From: Catenulispora sp. EB89
Lineage (GTDB): Bacteria > Actinomycetota > Actinomycetes > Streptomycetales > Catenulisporaceae
Direction of reading: 5' to 3'
Length of the DNA stretch: 64,000 nt
Assembly: GCF_041261445.1 (NCBI RefSeq)
Contig: NZ_JBGCCU010000005.1
Location: 124,001 to 188,000 of the forward strand
Below are positions 42,324 to 51,767 of the stretch, in pieces. The position numbers and the translations under genes are program-made. Under the pieces are notes generated by a model that worked only from the letters and a program-made list of their open reading frames with translations, searched no databases and was not told the origin of the DNA. Positions within the stretch are counted from its first letter, which is position 1, and every line of letters begins with the position of its first letter.

Positions 42324-45050
42324 TCAGTGCTGTCGGAGCGGTTCGCCCCGAGTAAGGCGTTCGAACAGGTCCAGAGACTCCTGATCGACCGCATCGTCGA
42401 GGTCCTCCATATGGACGCTGAGTAACTCGAACGTGCGGCGTACAGCGGTGAGGTCGCCTTTCTCCGCCTGGGCACGCATCAGACGCTGGTACGTCTCAAT
42501 GTTGTAGCGGTCGACGTCGATCGCGTTCTCGAGCAAGTGGATCGCGTAGCCGAGATCGGCCGCCTCGACGAGATGTGCCAGCCGGTGATAGGCGTCGAGG
42601 GCACGGCGCCGCTGCTGTTCGCGCACCGGTTCAACCCAATCAGCTTCGATGATCGGCAGAACCGGACCTCGGTAGAGACGGATGGCCTCGGTCAGGTACT
42701 CGACCTGATCGGCCGGCGCCGCCTTGTTCGCTGATGCCAGGAGCCGCGTAAAGAGATCGAGATCGGAGGTGATCGTCGCGGCCTCGAAGCGAAGCCGTTC
42801 GGTGCGTGGGTCGTCGTCGATGAATGCAGCATCGGACAGTTCCGGCGCTGCTGCACGTAGAGCGCGGCGGATCTCCGAGAGCTCGGTCGAGAACTTGTGC
42901 CGCGTCTTGGTGGTGACCTCTAGGGCGAAGATCTCCTGGAGCAGGTATTCGCGAGGGGCGCCGGCGGGATTCACTCCGAGATACGCCAGTAGCGTTCGGA
43001 GCCGTGGACGGAAGCGGCCGCTGATGTCGCAGCCGTTGACGACGACGCCAAGACCGTCGAAGACCTCGATGCGTACCGGCGGCTCCGGATGTCCAAACGG
43101 CTCACTGACGTTCGCCGACGTTGCCGTTCGCGGGCCTGGCACGATTCCTTCGTCTGCTGCACGACCCACCGGCTGCGACGTCGTTGGCATGCCTTCGGAC
43201 AGAACGCCAAGTGCTTCCTCGGCGGTCTCCATCGACATATGGAAGGCGCGAGTTCCGTCCAGAGGTGACGCCGTCTGGTTTCGCTCGGCCCGTGTCTCGC
43301 CGTCTGCACTTACGTTGACGCTCGGTACGCCCGCCAGTTGCCCCATGACCATGGCGTGGACGTCGAGGCCGCGGCCGGCTTCGATGACATCGGTGAGACG
43401 GACGTCGTCGGAGGCATCTGGCGGCAGCGTGATGAGCAGGAGCGGCTGCATGAGGTGATCCGGCTTGAAGCGTCGGACATCCGCCGCGTTACGTAGTCCA
43501 AGCTTCCGGAGCTGACCTCGACGTTCGCCGATCTCATCCTCGACTTCGTCCAGAGCGGCAGGCAGATCAGCCACGGTCTTGATACGTGGAACATCTAGGG
43601 GCCCGATACTCCCGAAGACACGCTCGACGACGGCCATCGTGGTGACGACTCGGGTCGCGGTACCGCAGTCCGGCACGCCTTCGGCAGCGGATGCCGCGAT
43701 CATGAGTGCCCGGAGGGCTGCGTCGGCGCCCTCGCCGCCAAGTGCGAGCGCATCAGCCGCAGCCTCCTCGGCGACGAACGGCACCGAGCTGCCGTCGGCA
43801 GCGGTCCCCCACGCAAGCTCGACAGGTGCTTCCAGCGTCTTCCGCGTCCTGATTACTTCTTGCTCGGCAGAAGCCCTCAAGACTGGCAGTCCGAACCCGT
43901 CGTTCGAATGCTCGACTGGAGCAGGTGGTTCCTCCACGACCCAGTCGGCGAGGTAGGGATCCTCCTCGTCCTGGACGTAGCCCTGGTCAGGAGGCGCCAC
44001 TGTGAGGAGATGCGCACGTTCTAGATCAGCCCCCGAACCACCGGCGCTGCTCGGCAAGTCATCCAGAGGAATCGGAAACTGAGCACGGCCACGAGTCCGG
44101 CGACGTAGCCGCCCGGCAGCCAGTGCCGCCGCGATGCCTGCTGCAAGACCGATGCCGACGTATACGTCGGTGCCGATGCCGACGGCCACACGGTCACGCG
44201 GGGTCGTGCGGGACCGCTGAACGGGAGAGGCCGGTACTGCGGGATGGCCTCTGTCGTGCGAAAACTGCTGTGCGGTTGCCGGAGCCGGCAGCGTTGGCTC
44301 CGGATCGTGCGGCTTAGGAGCAACAGCCTGCAGTGACGGAAGCGGAACATACGCCGGGCTCACGATCGAGGCGACGGACGCCGGCAGCGTCAGTCGCCAT
44401 CCCGGAAGGATGACGTCAGGGTTCGTCAGAACGAGCCCGTCAGGCTGGGGAACGCCGACGTTCTCCTGATACACCTCTGGCCATCGGTTGGCGTTACCGA
44501 GGTATCGCCCCGCGATGTCCCACAGAGTCTCACCTTGCTCGACCACGTGAGCACGCTTTGCAGTGCCGCCGCTCGCCGTCGGCGTCGCGCCCGGGTCGGC
44601 AACCCCGACAGCTGCGGGGCGGGGGCTGGCCGATGCCACATTCGACACTGAAGCCGCGGCGATCGCACCGCGCGGAACCAACACCGTCACCAGCAGCGCC
44701 GTAAGCAGAACCTGTACCGCGCCTCCGCCGATGAGGCTCCGAGTGCGACCGATCTGCAGCCGGCCACCGTGCCGCACCTGGATGGCAGTTCGCACCGCGC
44801 CTGGCAACTGCGCCGCGACCTGGACGGTGAAGATCGCCCAACAGGCCCACAGCACGTAGGCGAGAACGACGACAGCAGCGTGATCGTCGAACTGGCCGCT
44901 CCGCAGCCACCAAACGATCCGCGACACCGACGGCGTCTTGGCCGGAATCGGGCTCCCGACGTACGCAAGCAGGACGTACGGCAGCCCCAGGACACCGCCG
45001 AGCAAGGCGGTGCCGGCCGCAGCGGACCGGAGGACTCGGTTCGTGGTCAC
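42324..45050 (-). CDS. Membrane protein with LysM and bacterial transcriptional activation (BTAD) domains
   Basis: 908 residues from GTG 45050, overlapping the preceding TadG-like stop. Three or more transmembrane helices in residues 8-130, then a LysM peptidoglycan-binding domain (about 165-225, 'VEQGETLWDIAGRYLGNAN'), another membrane helix near 295, a long middle region, and at the C-terminus a winged-helix plus TPR-like BTAD domain (about 660-900) as in SARP regulators. The combination suggests a wall-sensing protein that carries a DNA-binding-like module. Such proteins occur in actinobacterial Tad clusters. Last gene of the operon. Confidence 0.85.
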   Translation of the reverse strand: MTTNRVLRSAAAGTALLGGVLGLPYVLLAYVGSPIPAKTPSVSRIVWWLRSGQFDDHAAVVVLAYVLWACWAIFTVQVAAQLPGAVRTAIQVRHGGRLQIGRTRSLIGGGAVQVLLTALLVTVLVPRGAIAAASVSNVASASPRPAAVGVADPGATPTASGGTAKRAHVVEQGETLWDIAGRYLGNANRWPEVYQENVGVPQPDGLVLTNPDVILPGWRLTLPASVASIVSPAYVPLPSLQAVAPKPHDPEPTLPAPATAQQFSHDRGHPAVPASPVQRSRTTPRDRVAVGIGTDVYVGIGLAAGIAAALAAGRLRRRTRGRAQFPIPLDDLPSSAGGSGADLERAHLLTVAPPDQGYVQDEEDPYLADWVVEEPPAPVEHSNDGFGLPVLRASAEQEVIRTRKTLEAPVELAWGTAADGSSVPFVAEEAAADALALGGEGADAALRALMIAASAAEGVPDCGTATRVVTTMAVVERVFGSIGPLDVPRIKTVADLPAALDEVEDEIGERRGQLRKLGLRNAADVRRFKPDHLMQPLLLITLPPDASDDVRLTDVIEAGRGLDVHAMVMGQLAGVPSVNVSADGETRAERNQTASPLDGTRAFHMSMETAEEALGVLSEGMPTTSQPVGRAADEGIVPGPRTATSANVSEPFGHPEPPVRIEVFDGLGVVVNGCDISGRFRPRLRTLLAYLGVNPAGAPREYLLQEIFALEVTTKTRHKFSTELSEIRRALRAAAPELSDAAFIDDDPRTERLRFEAATITSDLDLFTRLLASANKAAPADQVEYLTEAIRLYRGPVLPIIEADWVEPVREQQRRRALDAYHRLAHLVEAADLGYAIHLLENAIDVDRYNIETYQRLMRAQAEKGDLTAVRRTFELLSVHMEDLDDAVDQESLDLFERLTRGEPLRQH

Positions 45051-45475
45051 GGCGTGCTCCCGGGGGGATTCGCGATCGACGTGGCCGGAGCCGCAGTGGC
45101 GGTCCCGGCGATGCTGAAGCTCTTGAAGCCGATCAGCCGCAGCAACTCGGTGCGCTGTTGGAGCTTGACGGTGACCGTCACCAGGTTCGCGCTGGCGCTG
45201 ACGGCCCCGCCCTCGCCGGCTCCGGCAAGATACGAGCGAGCCGCTGCCTGGGCGCGTGCCGGATCCAGCGAGGGTCGGCCGCCTTGGCGAAGCTGAACGG
45301 GGTCGAGCGCGCCGGCGCCCGCTCGTGCCGCTTCCTCCGCGACCGCAAGCGCATGGACCCGAGCGTTTATGGCCAAACCGAGGTCCAGGACGAATCCGGC
45401 AACCAGGAGCAACGCCGGGACGATGACGACGACGAACGCGGTTGCGCTTCCGTCATCACGGCGCAGGTCGATCAT
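45047..45475 (-). CDS. TadG-like pilus assembly protein
   Basis: 142 residues from ATG 45475. After a short basic start with 'DDGSATAF' comes one hydrophobic helix ('VVVIVPALLLVAGFVLDLGLA'), then a soluble part, the pattern of Tad/Flp minor pilins and TadG N-termini. Third of three TadE/G-like genes with four-base overlaps. Confidence 0.78.
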   Translation of the reverse strand: MIDLRRDDGSATAFVVVIVPALLLVAGFVLDLGLAINARVHALAVAEEAARAGAGALDPVQLRQGGRPSLDPARAQAAARSYLAGAGEGGAVSASANLVTVTVKLQQRTELLRLIGFKSFSIAGTATAAPATSIANPPGSTP

Positions 45476-45891
45476 GTGATTCCCCGGTATTGATCGATTG
45501 GACTTGCCGCGTGGGAGGCCACGCCCACCACACCCGGCAGCCCGAGTCCTGTGAGCCCGCTCATCAAGGCTGCGCACCGCACGGCCACCCGGACAGCGCC
45601 GCCCGGTCGAAAGTCGGTGATGTCGACGCTCACCGTGTAGGTGCTGCAGTTCAGTCCGCCGCGGCCCAGATCTCCTGCAACCGCACTGTGCGCAGCGTTC
45701 TGTGCCTCGTGCGATGAGCGGGCCAGCGACGCGGCTCGGGCTGCGTCCTGGGCGGCGGAGTCGACGCGGAGCCGGGTTTCGACGAGCCGCCCGCAGAGGA
45801 CCACGAACAGGAGCACGCTGATCAGTACCGGGATGGCGAAGACCGTCTGGACGGTCACGCTGCCGTCGTCCGTGTGCCACGTACGTCGCAC
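45472..45891 (-). CDS. TadE-like minor pseudopilin
   Basis: 139 residues. 'DDGSVTVQTVFAIPVLISVLLF' begins with the charged-Gly-Ser processing-like site followed by a hydrophobic helix. Two Cys in the C-terminal half. TadE-like proteins are inserted as minor pilins in the Tad secretion/pilus apparatus. Overlaps the TadG-like start by four bases. Confidence 0.8.
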   Translation of the reverse strand: MRRTWHTDDGSVTVQTVFAIPVLISVLLFVVLCGRLVETRLRVDSAAQDAARAASLARSSHEAQNAAHSAVAGDLGRGGLNCSTYTVSVDITDFRPGGAVRVAVRCAALMSGLTGLGLPGVVGVASHAASPIDQYRGIT

Positions 45892-45892
45892 G

Positions 45893-46279
45893 TCAGCCTG
45901 CCGTCGTCAAGCGCTCAACCGGGCCGGCGGCGGCGACGTTGACTGGAAGGTTCAGGAACGGCAGCACCTGCTGGGCCTGGCCATGGATCCTCACGCGGGC
46001 ACGCTGCGCGTCGCGGACTACGTCGACAGTCGAATTCAGGACCAGGTGGCGCCCGGCCGCGGTCAGGAGCGCCTGGGCCTGCTCGCGACCGGCAGCCGCA
46101 CTGCCTTCACTTACGCGAGCGGTTTGAAGTGCCTGGGCCGCGATTGCCTGGGCGGTGTGTGTCGCGTGCAGCCACACACCGAACTGGACCACGGCCACGA
46201 CGCACAGAATCAGCAGCGGCGTCATGAGCGTCATCTCGGCCGCTGCTGATCCCTCGTCGCTTCGCCGCCGTGGCTTCAC
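45893..46279 (-). CDS. TadE-like protein
   Basis: 128 residues, start ATG 46279 overlapping the Flp-like stop. 'DEGSAAAEMTLMTPLLILCVV' is the classic TadE signature, including the Glu five residues into the helix that is required for pseudopilin assembly. A soluble C-terminal part of about 85 residues follows. Confidence 0.85.
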   Translation of the reverse strand: MKPRRRSDEGSAAAEMTLMTPLLILCVVAVVQFGVWLHATHTAQAIAAQALQTARVSEGSAAAGREQAQALLTAAGRHLVLNSTVDVVRDAQRARVRIHGQAQQVLPFLNLPVNVAAAGPVERLTTAG

Positions 46280-46479
46280 TGCGCTGTGATCTGGTTCGCG
46301 ACCTTCCCGGCCTCGGCCGCAATCGCATGGCCGAAGATCTTGCCCACGAGCACCGCGAGGACGACGAAGATCCCGATCATGATTACGTTGTCGGCGATCC
46401 CGCTGCCCCGGTCTTCGTGAGCGAGCATGACCAAGCGGCCCCGTGCCTTGTCGGCCAGCCTGCGAATCTTGGTGATCAT
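46276..46479 (-). CDS. Flp-like pilin
   Basis: 67 residues from ATG 46479 (GGGAG upstream). Basic N-terminus, then 'DRGSGIADNVIMIG' leading into one hydrophobic helix. Small Flp pilins have this size and layout although the usual Gly-x-Glu cleavage site is less clear here. Probably the major pilin subunit built by the TadABC machine encoded next to it. Confidence 0.75.
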   Translation of the reverse strand: MITKIRRLADKARGRLVMLAHEDRGSGIADNVIMIGIFVVLAVLVGKIFGHAIAAEAGKVANQITAQ

Positions 46480-46498
46480 GTGTTTTCTCCCGTGGTGT

Positions 46499-47359
46499 TT
46501 AGTGCTGGTGCAGCGCTGACAGCGCACTGGCCATGGCCGGATAGCCGATGAGAACGAGGAAGCCGGTCATCAGCAGGGCGATCGGGACGGTCATGCGTTC
46601 GGTCGTGGCTGCCGCCTCGGCTTCCTCGTCGGCGAGGATCTTGGAGCGGATCGCTTCGGCCTTCGCAGCGAGTGATGTGCGGATCTTCGCGCCTTCCGAC
46701 CCGGCTAGTTGCAGTGAAGCCGCCAGGTCAGTGATCTCTGCTAGTCCAAGAGTCGTTCCGAGCTCGGCGAAGACCTGGTGAATCGGCACGCGGGAGAGGA
46801 AGGCGACGTCCAGCGCGTGGCGAAGCCGTTCGAACGCTGGGGAGTCGCCGATCTCCGATGCTCCGCTGAGGGCCTGCTCTACTCCGGTGCCTGCTGCGAG
46901 GGCGTTGACGGTGACGTCCAGGAACACCGACAGGTCGGCGAGAGCATCCGCGCGGGCCTCAGCGGCCTTGGCCGTGACCTCAGCGTCAACGAGATACCAG
47001 AAGACCGCGGCGGCGGTGATCGACATGAAGCCCGTGAACGGCAGCGAAAAGCCGAGGCCCGCTTGAAGAAGCCAGGACAGCAGGAAGCCCGCGAGGGTCG
47101 CCGCCGTCTGAGTCGCTAGGTGGACCTCGGGGACGCGGTCCAAGACCACCAGATCTCGTCGGATCGATGCACGCGGTAACCCCAGGACGATCAGCTTCCG
47201 GGCGAGTGGTCGGCCCATCCGGGCGAGCCATTCGCCGTCCGCGTACATGGTGTCGTCGGCGAATTCGTGTGTCGCCGGGGCTGCTGCCGGCAGTCGAAAG
47301 GCCAGCCATCCAACCATCAGTCCTGCGCCGAACAGCGCGCCAGCCAGCATCACCACCAT
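46499..47359 (-). CDS. tadC: TadC, inner-membrane platform protein
   Basis: 286 residues from ATG 47359 (longer frame upstream is antisense filler over TadB). Type II secretion GspF-like: membrane helices near the N-terminus, at about 110-150 and at the C-terminus, with a cytoplasmic F domain between ('ALAAGTGVEQALSGASEIGDSP'). Works with TadB as the platform on which the ATPase drives pilin assembly. Overlaps the TadB stop by ten bases. Confidence 0.87.
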   Translation of the reverse strand: MVVMLAGALFGAGLMVGWLAFRLPAAAPATHEFADDTMYADGEWLARMGRPLARKLIVLGLPRASIRRDLVVLDRVPEVHLATQTAATLAGFLLSWLLQAGLGFSLPFTGFMSITAAAVFWYLVDAEVTAKAAEARADALADLSVFLDVTVNALAAGTGVEQALSGASEIGDSPAFERLRHALDVAFLSRVPIHQVFAELGTTLGLAEITDLAASLQLAGSEGAKIRTSLAAKAEAIRSKILADEEAEAAATTERMTVPIALLMTGFLVLIGYPAMASALSALHQH

Positions 47360-48225
47360 GACGGGGTCTCCTGTACCTGGTCGATGCGGGTCAGCAGGCG
47401 TCTCCTGGTTCGCGGCTTGGCCATACGCCAGAGCCAGGCGTAGCCCGCAGCGAATAGTGCGAGACCGCAGGCAAGAACGAGCTGCCCGCTCGCGGATCCG
47501 TACGGGGACAGGAAGGACCGGTCCAGCACGAAGAGCCCAGCGAGCATGCCGGCTGTCACGCACGTGACGATGCGGACGCTCGTCCGGACCTGCACGCGCG
47601 CGGCCTGTGCGCGCTTGCGCTGCGCCGCGTGCGTACGGGCTGTAGCGGCCAGCGAACCGAGCAGGCCGGCCAGATCCTGTGCGCTGTTCCGAATCGCGTG
47701 AACCAGGCAGACCACGACGATGTCCGCCGTCGGGTCGTGGAGTTCGTCCGCGAAAGCCGCCAGCGCGACGGCGAGGTCTTGCTGATCCTCAATCCGGCGA
47801 GCCAGCCCGCGGGCCTCTACAGAGATCGCTTCCGGCGCGGCAGCGCAGGATGAGCGAACGGCTTGTCCGATGCCTGCCGCTGCCGACAAGGTGTCGCGCA
47901 ACATCTCGGTGAAGGTCGCCACCGCCTCGGTACGGGCCAGTTCCCGAGCCGTCGACCGATCGGGCCCGAGCAGGGCAGGAAGCCACCACGTCGCGAGGCC
48001 GCCGGCCAGAGCCGCCACCGGCCAGCCTGTGATCAGACCAGTAGCCACGCCGGCGCCGATGCATGCGGCCAGCTTCCGAGAACGGCCCCTCAGCTCGGCG
48101 AGCATGAACCGTCGACCGAGCCTGAACCGCCGGGTTGCAGGCTCGCCGCGGAACGCCGCGACCCCACAGGCCAAGCCGAGGCCGATCGTGGTACCGCAGA
48201 GCATTCCGATCGCGCCGACGTTCAT
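47350..48225 (-). CDS. tadB: TadB, inner-membrane platform protein
   Basis: 291 residues. GspF-like architecture with two N-terminal membrane helices, a cytoplasmic F domain ('MLRDTLSAAAGIGQAVRSSC') and two C-terminal helices. Together with TadC it forms the heteromeric platform of the Flp pilus. ATG 48225 overlaps the TadA stop by four bases. Confidence 0.88.
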   Translation of the reverse strand: MNVGAIGMLCGTTIGLGLACGVAAFRGEPATRRFRLGRRFMLAELRGRSRKLAACIGAGVATGLITGWPVAALAGGLATWWLPALLGPDRSTARELARTEAVATFTEMLRDTLSAAAGIGQAVRSSCAAAPEAISVEARGLARRIEDQQDLAVALAAFADELHDPTADIVVVCLVHAIRNSAQDLAGLLGSLAATARTHAAQRKRAQAARVQVRTSVRIVTCVTAGMLAGLFVLDRSFLSPYGSASGQLVLACGLALFAAGYAWLWRMAKPRTRRRLLTRIDQVQETPSWW

Positions 48226-49517
48226 CGGGGCCTCCGGAACGTCGCCGGGTCGTAGCCCGCGGCCGCCAGCTGGGCCAGCCGCGCAGGTGGAGTCGCCGGA
48301 ACCGCACGACGGTCCGGACCAGGGCGGAAGATCTCGTTCGCGACCACCATCGCGCCATCGGCGCCGGTGATTTCCAGAACCGACGACACCACGCGGGTGC
48401 CGTCTGGGGCCTGGTCCAACTGAACGACCAGGTGCAGCGCGTTCGCCACGAGCAAGTTCGTCGACGGCAGATCAAGCCGCTCCGGAGCCTGCGCCGCGTA
48501 CGCGGCCAGCTTGGCGAACACGCCCCTCGACGTCGAGGCGTGCAGCGTGGCCATGGAACCGTCGTTGCCCTGCGACATCGCGTTGCACATAGGGATGACC
48601 TCAGCACCGCGGATCTCACCGACGATGACCCGGTCCGGCGACATACGCAGGCCGGCGCGGACGAGTTCAGCTTGGGAGATCGCTCCGCGGCCTTCGGAGT
48701 TCGCCTCGCGGGCCTGCATCGGGACGACGTCCCAGTGTCGGTCCGGGTCGGTGTCCAGGCCGAGCTCGAGTGCGTCCTCGATAGTGACGAGCCGTTCGGT
48801 CGGGTCCATCTCGGAGGCGAGCGCTCGGAGCATGGTGGTCTTGCCCGCACCCGTGCCGCCAGCGATAAGGATATTGAGCTTCGCGCGTACAGCGGCCGCG
48901 AGGAACGCCGCAAGACCGGCATCCACGGTGCTCAGAGCGATCAGATCCGACAGAGTCGCCTTCGGGTAGCGATGCCTGCGGACACTGATACTGGGCCTCT
49001 TCGTCACCGCCATGACCGCGAACAGCCGGGATCCGTCGGGGAGCTGGAGCGAGAGCATCGGGGCGCCCCGGTCGAACCGTCGCTCCTCGTGGCCGACGCG
49101 CGCGGCGGCCGTGCGGATCAAGTCGATCAGATCCACGTCGCTGTCCGCGATCGGGAACGCTCCGCGCTCCCGCCTGCCATCAGCGAAGCGGAGAAAGACC
49201 TGGTCGTGACCTGTGGCGTTGATGTTCTCGACGTCCGGCATATCGAGATAGGGCTGGAGGCCACCCATCGCGCACAGCGCATCCGTGACGGACTTCTCCA
49301 ACGTCGCGGCCTCATCCGCGAACGCGGGGCCGTTGGGCTGTCCCATCGCGGAAAGGCGGATCCGGACTTCCGCCGCGATCAGCTCTTCAGCCAGCTCGCG
49401 ACGTCGAGCGGAGGGAATTACGGCACCAGTTCGGTCCTGCTCTGCGCGCACAGTTAGAGAGAGCCTGCGGGCCACCACCGCGGTCACCTCGGCCACCGAT
49501 CCCAGCGACGCCGTCAC
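48222..49517 (-). CDS. tadA: TadA/CpaF secretion ATPase
   Basis: 431-residue VirB11-superfamily ATPase. Walker A 'AGGTGAGKTTMLRA', Asp box 'LVTIEDALEL', Walker B 'VIVGEIRGAEV' and His box 'GSMATLHA' are all intact. It powers pilus extension and retraction in Tad systems; the same superfamily powers type IV secretion, so it could also serve the VirB4/VirD4 genes 25 kb away. Coupled by overlap to CpaB-like and TadB genes. Confidence 0.94.
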   Translation of the reverse strand: MTASLGSVAEVTAVVARRLSLTVRAEQDRTGAVIPSARRRELAEELIAAEVRIRLSAMGQPNGPAFADEAATLEKSVTDALCAMGGLQPYLDMPDVENINATGHDQVFLRFADGRRERGAFPIADSDVDLIDLIRTAAARVGHEERRFDRGAPMLSLQLPDGSRLFAVMAVTKRPSISVRRHRYPKATLSDLIALSTVDAGLAAFLAAAVRAKLNILIAGGTGAGKTTMLRALASEMDPTERLVTIEDALELGLDTDPDRHWDVVPMQAREANSEGRGAISQAELVRAGLRMSPDRVIVGEIRGAEVIPMCNAMSQGNDGSMATLHASTSRGVFAKLAAYAAQAPERLDLPSTNLLVANALHLVVQLDQAPDGTRVVSSVLEITGADGAMVVANEIFRPGPDRRAVPATPPARLAQLAAAGYDPATFRRPR

Positions 49518-50212
49518 GGCTGACCCACCTGGTTCGGAGACACTTCCACCACCGACAGCGAAGGCGCCTGTGTAACCTTCGGGGCTGCCTGCGCATCGAC
49601 GAGCAGCGTGGCCACGGTGGTGCCGACAGAGTCCGCGGATCCCACAGACGTGACCACCGCATTGGATGCGAGAGCGACCGGCGCGGATGAAGCCGACGTC
49701 ACCGCAGCCACATCAGGACCAGGCCAGACGTTCACGCGGTCCCCGACGCCAAGCCGTGGTGGGAAAGTCCCGGCCTTCAAAGCCACACCGATCACGGCCT
49801 GGCCGGCAGGCGGGAAGTCAGCTGTCCCGACCATGTGAGTCGTCAGCAGAGTGCCGGTCGAGAGAGGCATCGCCGCGACGTGGCCGACGACTTCCGACTC
49901 ATTGATCGAGGGCACCAGACCCAGATCCGACGCCGCGCCGACCTTCACAACTTGAACGTCGTCCGCCGTAACGACCTGGCCGGCAGCGATCGGCTGCGCG
50001 ACGGCCAGGACCGGGGCGCGACCGCTGATCTGCCACGACGCGACGGTGAAGACCACGGCGCCGGTGACGACCAACGCGACCGACGTCACGGCGTACGGAA
50101 TCCGAACTCGGCCGGCAAGTCGCGCACGTACCGTCACCGGATCGGCATCCGGACCGGTCGGCGACGACGTGCTACGAGCTGCGTCCTGAGTTGGGAACGC
50201 GATTTTGGACAA
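49514..50212 (-). CDS. CpaB/RcpC-like SAF-domain protein
   Basis: 232 residues. One membrane helix (about 38-60, 'VTSVALVVTGAVVFTVASW') and a SAF domain ('VAQPIAAGQVVTADDVQVV'), the beta-clip fold of CpaB/FlgA proteins that helps pilus assembly at the cell wall. Overlaps tadA by four bases. Confidence 0.85.
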   Translation of the reverse strand: MSKIAFPTQDAARSTSSPTGPDADPVTVRARLAGRVRIPYAVTSVALVVTGAVVFTVASWQISGRAPVLAVAQPIAAGQVVTADDVQVVKVGAASDLGLVPSINESEVVGHVAAMPLSTGTLLTTHMVGTADFPPAGQAVIGVALKAGTFPPRLGVGDRVNVWPGPDVAAVTSASSAPVALASNAVVTSVGSADSVGTTVATLLVDAQAAPKVTQAPSLSVVEVSPNQVGQP

Positions 50213-50251
50213 GGCAGAACCCCAGAAGAGATGCGAGAAGATGAGATCGCG

Positions 50252-51085
50252 TCAGCGAACTGACGTGACAAGGGCTTGTGACTCGGCGACGCGGACCGCT
50301 ATCGACGACGTCGTAGTCAGGTCAGGGAGCGTGCCGCTCTGCCCGCCTCCGACCCAGGTCACATGCCATGCCTCCGTGACGCGTACCGTGAACTCGCCGC
50401 CCGGCTCGGCATCCGAGGCACGCCGGTATAGATATCCACAATCTGGGGATACGGAAGCGGCGGGCGTCGAGTCGGTGAACGGAGTTCCCGGGCCGGTGCA
50501 GGTCACGACAGATCCGTCGCCCATGTCCCACGTCAGGCTCTCCGGCGTGGCGGTCGCCGACACCTGAAGCCCGGGTACGTTCGCGGTCGCCGACAGGGAG
50601 TGCCAGTCGCGAGCGGCGGTCCACAGGAACATGGGGAAGTTCACCCACTGCGGGGCGCCATCACGAGGGCTCGTGCTCATCGCCGGCGCCGAGAGATGGA
50701 TCTCCTTCACCGCCTCCTGCGCGACATCCCTTGGCGACATCGCAGGCTTCGGCACCCAGGTCTCAAGGTCGTTCTTCGGGATGGGAGTAAGGTTCTGCTG
50801 GTCGGCGCTGTCTTTGCACCGCCACTGGTACCAGGAGCCGCTTACTCCACCAGGACTTCCACTCGGCCGCTCGCCATTGGATGGGTCAGAAACCAACCGG
50901 CAGTCGTGGGCGGGTACGCCGCCCCGAGAGTTGGCAGGTTTGGGCGGCGTCTCAGCTTGACGTGCAGATACATAGACAGTCTGCCCTGCTTCGCTGACCC
51001 CACCCCAGCTGCGGTCCGACGTTGAATCGCCGTCCTGATGGGTGGTGGCAGCGGCCAGGAGCAGCAGCAGCGCCGCGCCAATCAT
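50252..51085 (-). CDS. Exported PKD-like protein of the Tad operon
   Basis: 277 residues beginning with a hydrophobic segment ('MIGAALLLLLAAATT') that is either a signal or anchor. The mature region is beta-rich and contains 'LTWDMGDGSVVTCTGPGTPF', the 'W-D-x-G-D-G' turn of PKD domains, with paired Cys. Probably an extracellular component that binds or stabilises the pilus in the thick wall. Overlaps the lipoprotein stop (ATGA). Confidence 0.75.
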   Translation of the reverse strand: MIGAALLLLLAAATTHQDGDSTSDRSWGGVSEAGQTVYVSARQAETPPKPANSRGGVPAHDCRLVSDPSNGERPSGSPGGVSGSWYQWRCKDSADQQNLTPIPKNDLETWVPKPAMSPRDVAQEAVKEIHLSAPAMSTSPRDGAPQWVNFPMFLWTAARDWHSLSATANVPGLQVSATATPESLTWDMGDGSVVTCTGPGTPFTDSTPAASVSPDCGYLYRRASDAEPGGEFTVRVTEAWHVTWVGGGQSGTLPDLTTTSSIAVRVAESQALVTSVR

Positions 51086-51672
51086 CGGCAGGAACCAGGC
51101 TGGTAGATGTGCAGTTCGTCTACTTTCCAGCTTCCCTCAACCGCGACCAGATGAGCCGTCACGTGCTGCAGCCTTGTGTCAGCGTCCGGAGTCCCGACGA
51201 GCGATCCATCCGACGCGCTGTATTTGAGGTACTTCGTGGCGTCGACGCAGTCGTCGATGAAGGCGGTTGCCGGCTGAGACTGGAGATCCAGGTGTGAAAC
51301 CGCCGGAGCGAACTGAAGCGGACCCTTTCCGATGGTCCCCTCCCGACGGGCTCGCTGGACATCTGCCGTGATGAGTTTCAATGCCTGGCCCGTGGCATGA
51401 TTCGAAAGTTTCGTGCCCTGATCGGCCGGGTTGAACGCAGCCATGTTCCAGTCACCCATGAAGCTGAAGTAGGTCGAGAGGACGTCCTTTTGGGCTTTTG
51501 CGTCCGAGCTTGTCGAAGAGCTCGATGAGGGAGACGCTGTGGCTGGCGCAGGATTGGCCTTCTCGACCGATCGAGGCTTGACGGTCCGCACGCTCGGCCC
51601 ACCGCATGCCGTCAAAGCGATGGCGGACAGCAGCACGCCAGCACCGACACGGCAGGGCGACTTTGCGGGCAC
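51082..51672 (-). CDS. Lipoprotein heading the Tad operon
   Basis: 196 residues. Signal peptide with lipobox 'LSAIALTAC'; Ser-rich linker; then a C-terminal domain of about 130 residues with the look of an NTF2-like fold ('STYFSFMGDWNMAAFNP', 'HLVAVEGSWKVDELHIY'). Two Cys may pair. First gene of the leftward operon 51672-42324, so it marks the transcription start side. Confidence 0.8.
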   Translation of the reverse strand: MPAKSPCRVGAGVLLSAIALTACGGPSVRTVKPRSVEKANPAPATASPSSSSSTSSDAKAQKDVLSTYFSFMGDWNMAAFNPADQGTKLSNHATGQALKLITADVQRARREGTIGKGPLQFAPAVSHLDLQSQPATAFIDDCVDATKYLKYSASDGSLVGTPDADTRLQHVTAHLVAVEGSWKVDELHIYQPGSCR

Positions 51673-51767
51673 GTTCTCTACTCCCGATAGACAGGCGAGC
51701 TCGGGTCATCGATGCCGAGCCAGTCCATGTTTCATATCAGGCATATGAGATAAAAATGGATGCCCGC

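Noticed and set aside
48135-49457. Rightward frame of 440 codons
   Set aside because: Antisense to tadA, where all four ATPase boxes are intact.
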